Source: a bacterium | Lineage (GTDB): Bacteria > Atribacterota > Phoenicimicrobiia > Phoenicimicrobiales > Phoenicimicrobiaceae | Length of the DNA: 6,689 bases | Reading direction: 5' to 3' | Assembly (NCBI GenBank): GCA_018819665.1 | Contig: JAHJOY010000009.1 | Coordinates: 1 to 6,689 of the forward strand | Shown: piece by piece, positions 5,393 to 6,689 of the stretch | Layout of the letters: every line of letters begins with the position of its first letter | Position numbering within the stretch: the stretch's first letter is position 1 | Notes under the pieces: model-generated | The model's input: only the letters and a program-made list of their open reading frames with translations | Databases searched by the model: none | Told to the model about the DNA's origin: nothing | Program-made: the position numbers and the translations under genes

Positions 5393-5429
5393 AATGTAAC
5401 ATTTAGTGCCTGGCACTAAATGTTACATT
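5393..5429. repeat. Perfect 18-bp inverted repeat between trpE and trpG
   Basis: The left arm AATGTAACATTTAGTGCC (5393-5410) and the right arm GGCACTAAATGTTACATT (5412-5429) are exact reverse complements around one central T. The left arm starts on the base after the trpE stop codon, and the right arm ends four bases before the trpG Shine-Dalgarno site. In RNA it would form a very stable hairpin. No T run follows, so it does not look like an intrinsic terminator. The form is that of a REP-like dispersed palindrome, but its copy number cannot be seen in this window. Confidence 0.9.
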
Positions 5430-5432
5430 GGC

Positions 5433-5443
5433 AAAGGAGGGAG
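5433..5443 (+). promoter_or_regulatory. Ribosome binding site that fixes the trpG start at 5449
   Basis: AAAGGAGGGAG lies 5 bases upstream of ATG 5449. An in-frame TTG at 5428 is inside the inverted repeat and upstream of this site, so translation from it is unlikely. Confidence 0.8.
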
Positions 5444-5448
5444 TAAGA

Positions 5449-6030
5449 ATGATATTAGTAATTGATAATTATGATTCTTTTACTTATAACTTAGTTCAAT
5501 ATTTAGGTGAGTTAGGTATGGAAACCGAAGTGTATAGAAATGATGAGATAACCTTAAAGGAAATTGTAAAAAAATCCTTGATCGGAATAGTAATTTCTCC
5601 AGGCCCCTGTACTCCTAAAGAAGCTGGAATTTCAGTAGAAGCAGTTCAAGAACTAGGGAATAAAGTTCCTATTTTGGGAGTTTGTTTGGGGCACCAATCT
5701 ATTGGAGTAGCCTATGGGGGCAGAGTAGTGCCGGCAAAGAAGTTAATGCATGGCAAGACCTCTTCTATTTATCATAACCAAAAGGGTTTATATTCAGGAA
5801 TAGATAATCCATTTATAGCCGGGCGTTATCATTCTTTAGTTTTAGATTCACTTTCCTTGCCTCCCTGTCTTGAAATTACTGCTCGTACAGATGATGGTAC
5901 GATTATGGGAGTCCGCCATAGGGAATACCCTGTAGAAGGTCTACAATTTCATCCCGAATCCATTTTAACTTCATCAGGGAAGAATATTTTAAAAAATTTT
6001 ATAACTATCGCTGAAAAATTTAAAAGATAA
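5449..6030 (+). CDS. trpG: Anthranilate synthase component II (glutamine amidotransferase)
   Basis: A 193-residue class I glutamine amidotransferase that releases ammonia from glutamine for TrpE. It starts with ILVIDNYDSFTYNLVQYL (2-19), which is characteristic of TrpG/PabA. ISPGPCTP (49-56) supplies the oxyanion-region loop, GVCLGHQ (77-83) carries nucleophile C79, RYHSL (126-130) is the conserved substrate-contact region, and FHPES (167-171) supplies H168 and E170 of the catalytic triad. The length is typical of a free-standing subunit. In many bacteria the same subunit also serves PabB for folate synthesis; whether it does here cannot be seen, but its position between trpE and trpD points to tryptophan. 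The 56-base gap from trpE is filled mainly by the inverted repeat, so translational coupling to trpE is unlikely. trpD begins 27 bases after its stop. Confidence 0.96.
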   Translation: MILVIDNYDSFTYNLVQYLGELGMETEVYRNDEITLKEIVKKSLIGIVISPGPCTPKEAGISVEAVQELGNKVPILGVCLGHQSIGVAYGGRVVPAKKLMHGKTSSIYHNQKGLYSGIDNPFIAGRYHSLVLDSLSLPPCLEITARTDDGTIMGVRHREYPVEGLQFHPESILTSSGKNILKNFITIAEKFKR

Positions 6031-6057
6031 TATTTTTAAAAGAAGGGAGACAAGAAA

Positions 6058-6689
6058 ATGTTTAAAGAGATATTAAATAAGATAGTAACCGGAGAAAGCT
6101 TGAACGAAGAAGAAGCTTATGACACAATGAATGAAATTATGCAGGGAATAACTACCCCAGCCCAAATTGCTAGTTTCTTAACAGCTTTGCGAGTGAAAGG
6201 AGAGACTGTAGAGGAGATTACCGGATGTGCCCGAGCAATGAGGGAAAATGCTGTTTCTTTAAAAGAAACTTATCCTTTGGCAGTAGATACTTGTGGTACA
6301 GGTGGGGATACTAAAGGGACATTTAATATTTCTACAGTTGCTGCTTTTGTAGTAGCTGGAACAGGGATAATGGTGGCAAAACATGGCAATAGGGGAGTAT
6401 CTAGTAAAAGCGGAAGCGCTGATGTTCTGGAGGCACTGGGAATAAATATTAATTTAACTCCTTCTCAAGTTGAAGAGTGTTTGCAAAAACTTGGAATTGC
6501 TTTTTTCTTTGCGCCCGTCTTCCATCCGGCAATGAAGTATGCAATAGGGCCTCGAAGGGAAATAGGTTTTCGCACCATATTTAATCTGCTCGGTCCCCTT
6601 ACAAATCCAGCAGGGGTGAAACGGCAGATATTAGGAGTTTATGATCCTGATATTACTGAATTGATCGCTGGCGTGTTAAAGAGACTTGG
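6058..6689 (+). CDS. trpD: Anthranilate phosphoribosyltransferase, cut by window end
   Basis: TrpD transfers the phosphoribosyl group of PRPP to anthranilate, the second step of the pathway. The first 210 codons are present and the reading frame is open at the window end; complete family members have about 340 residues, so roughly a third is missing. The N-terminal helical domain is at 1-70. DTCGTGGD (77-84) with NIST (90-93) forms the PRPP pyrophosphate/magnesium site. KHGNRGVSSKSGSAD (108-122) is the catalytic, substrate-binding glycine-rich segment, and GPRREIGFRTIFNLLGPLTNP (164-184) carries the anthranilate-binding arginine region and the family signature. ATG 6058 is preceded by GAAGGGAGA (6042-6050), 7 bases away. 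It is the third gene of the operon, and trpC, trpF, trpB and trpA would be expected downstream. Confidence 0.96.
   Translation, partial: MFKEILNKIVTGESLNEEEAYDTMNEIMQGITTPAQIASFLTALRVKGETVEEITGCARAMRENAVSLKETYPLAVDTCGTGGDTKGTFNISTVAAFVVAGTGIMVAKHGNRGVSSKSGSADVLEALGININLTPSQVEECLQKLGIAFFFAPVFHPAMKYAIGPRREIGFRTIFNLLGPLTNPAGVKRQILGVYDPDITELIAGVLKRL

Noticed and set aside
5393..5429. Intrinsic terminator between trpE and trpG
   Set aside because: The hairpin is strong, but the bases after it are GGCAAAGGAGG and not a T run, and trpG and trpD need to be transcribed from the upstream promoter.

Overview
The window is AT-rich bacterial DNA. It uses strong purine-rich Shine-Dalgarno sites, has one likely TTG start, and controls its tryptophan genes with a T-box riboswitch. 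That combination points to a Clostridia-like Bacillota bacterium or another T-box-using, low-GC anaerobic lineage. The genus cannot be fixed from the sequence alone.

Left part (30-3215): a LysE/RhtB-type exporter gene reads leftward and diverges, across a 176-base intergenic region, from a rightward cluster. The cluster encodes a small cysteine-rich DUF3795 protein, a B12-binding-type radical SAM protein with a DUF4070-like C-terminus, and an unrecognised small four-helix membrane protein. The first two are 21 bases apart and almost certainly co-transcribed. The third follows after 58 bases and may belong to the same unit.

Middle (3216-3898): there is no gene here. About 130 bases of AT-rich spacer are followed by a promoter and a roughly 460-base T-box leader RNA. 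The specifier triplet is TGG (Trp), and both T-box bulges read TGGC, which matches the G discriminator base of bacterial tRNA-Trp. The leader has one complete Stem I but two successive antiterminator/terminator modules, so RNA polymerase must pass two tRNA-Trp-sensitive decision points before reaching trpE.

Right part (3899-6689): the start of a tryptophan biosynthesis operon in the order trpE, trpG, trpD, with trpD cut by the window edge. TrpE and TrpG together make anthranilate from chorismate and glutamine, and TrpD adds the phosphoribosyl group. A perfect 18-bp inverted repeat with a single central base fills most of the trpE-trpG gap and looks like a dispersed REP-like palindrome or a processing hairpin.

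The most notable feature is the partly duplicated T-box. I believe this structural class (duplicated terminator-antiterminator elements) has been described in comparative genomics. It is therefore a good example of an uncommon architecture rather than a wholly new system.
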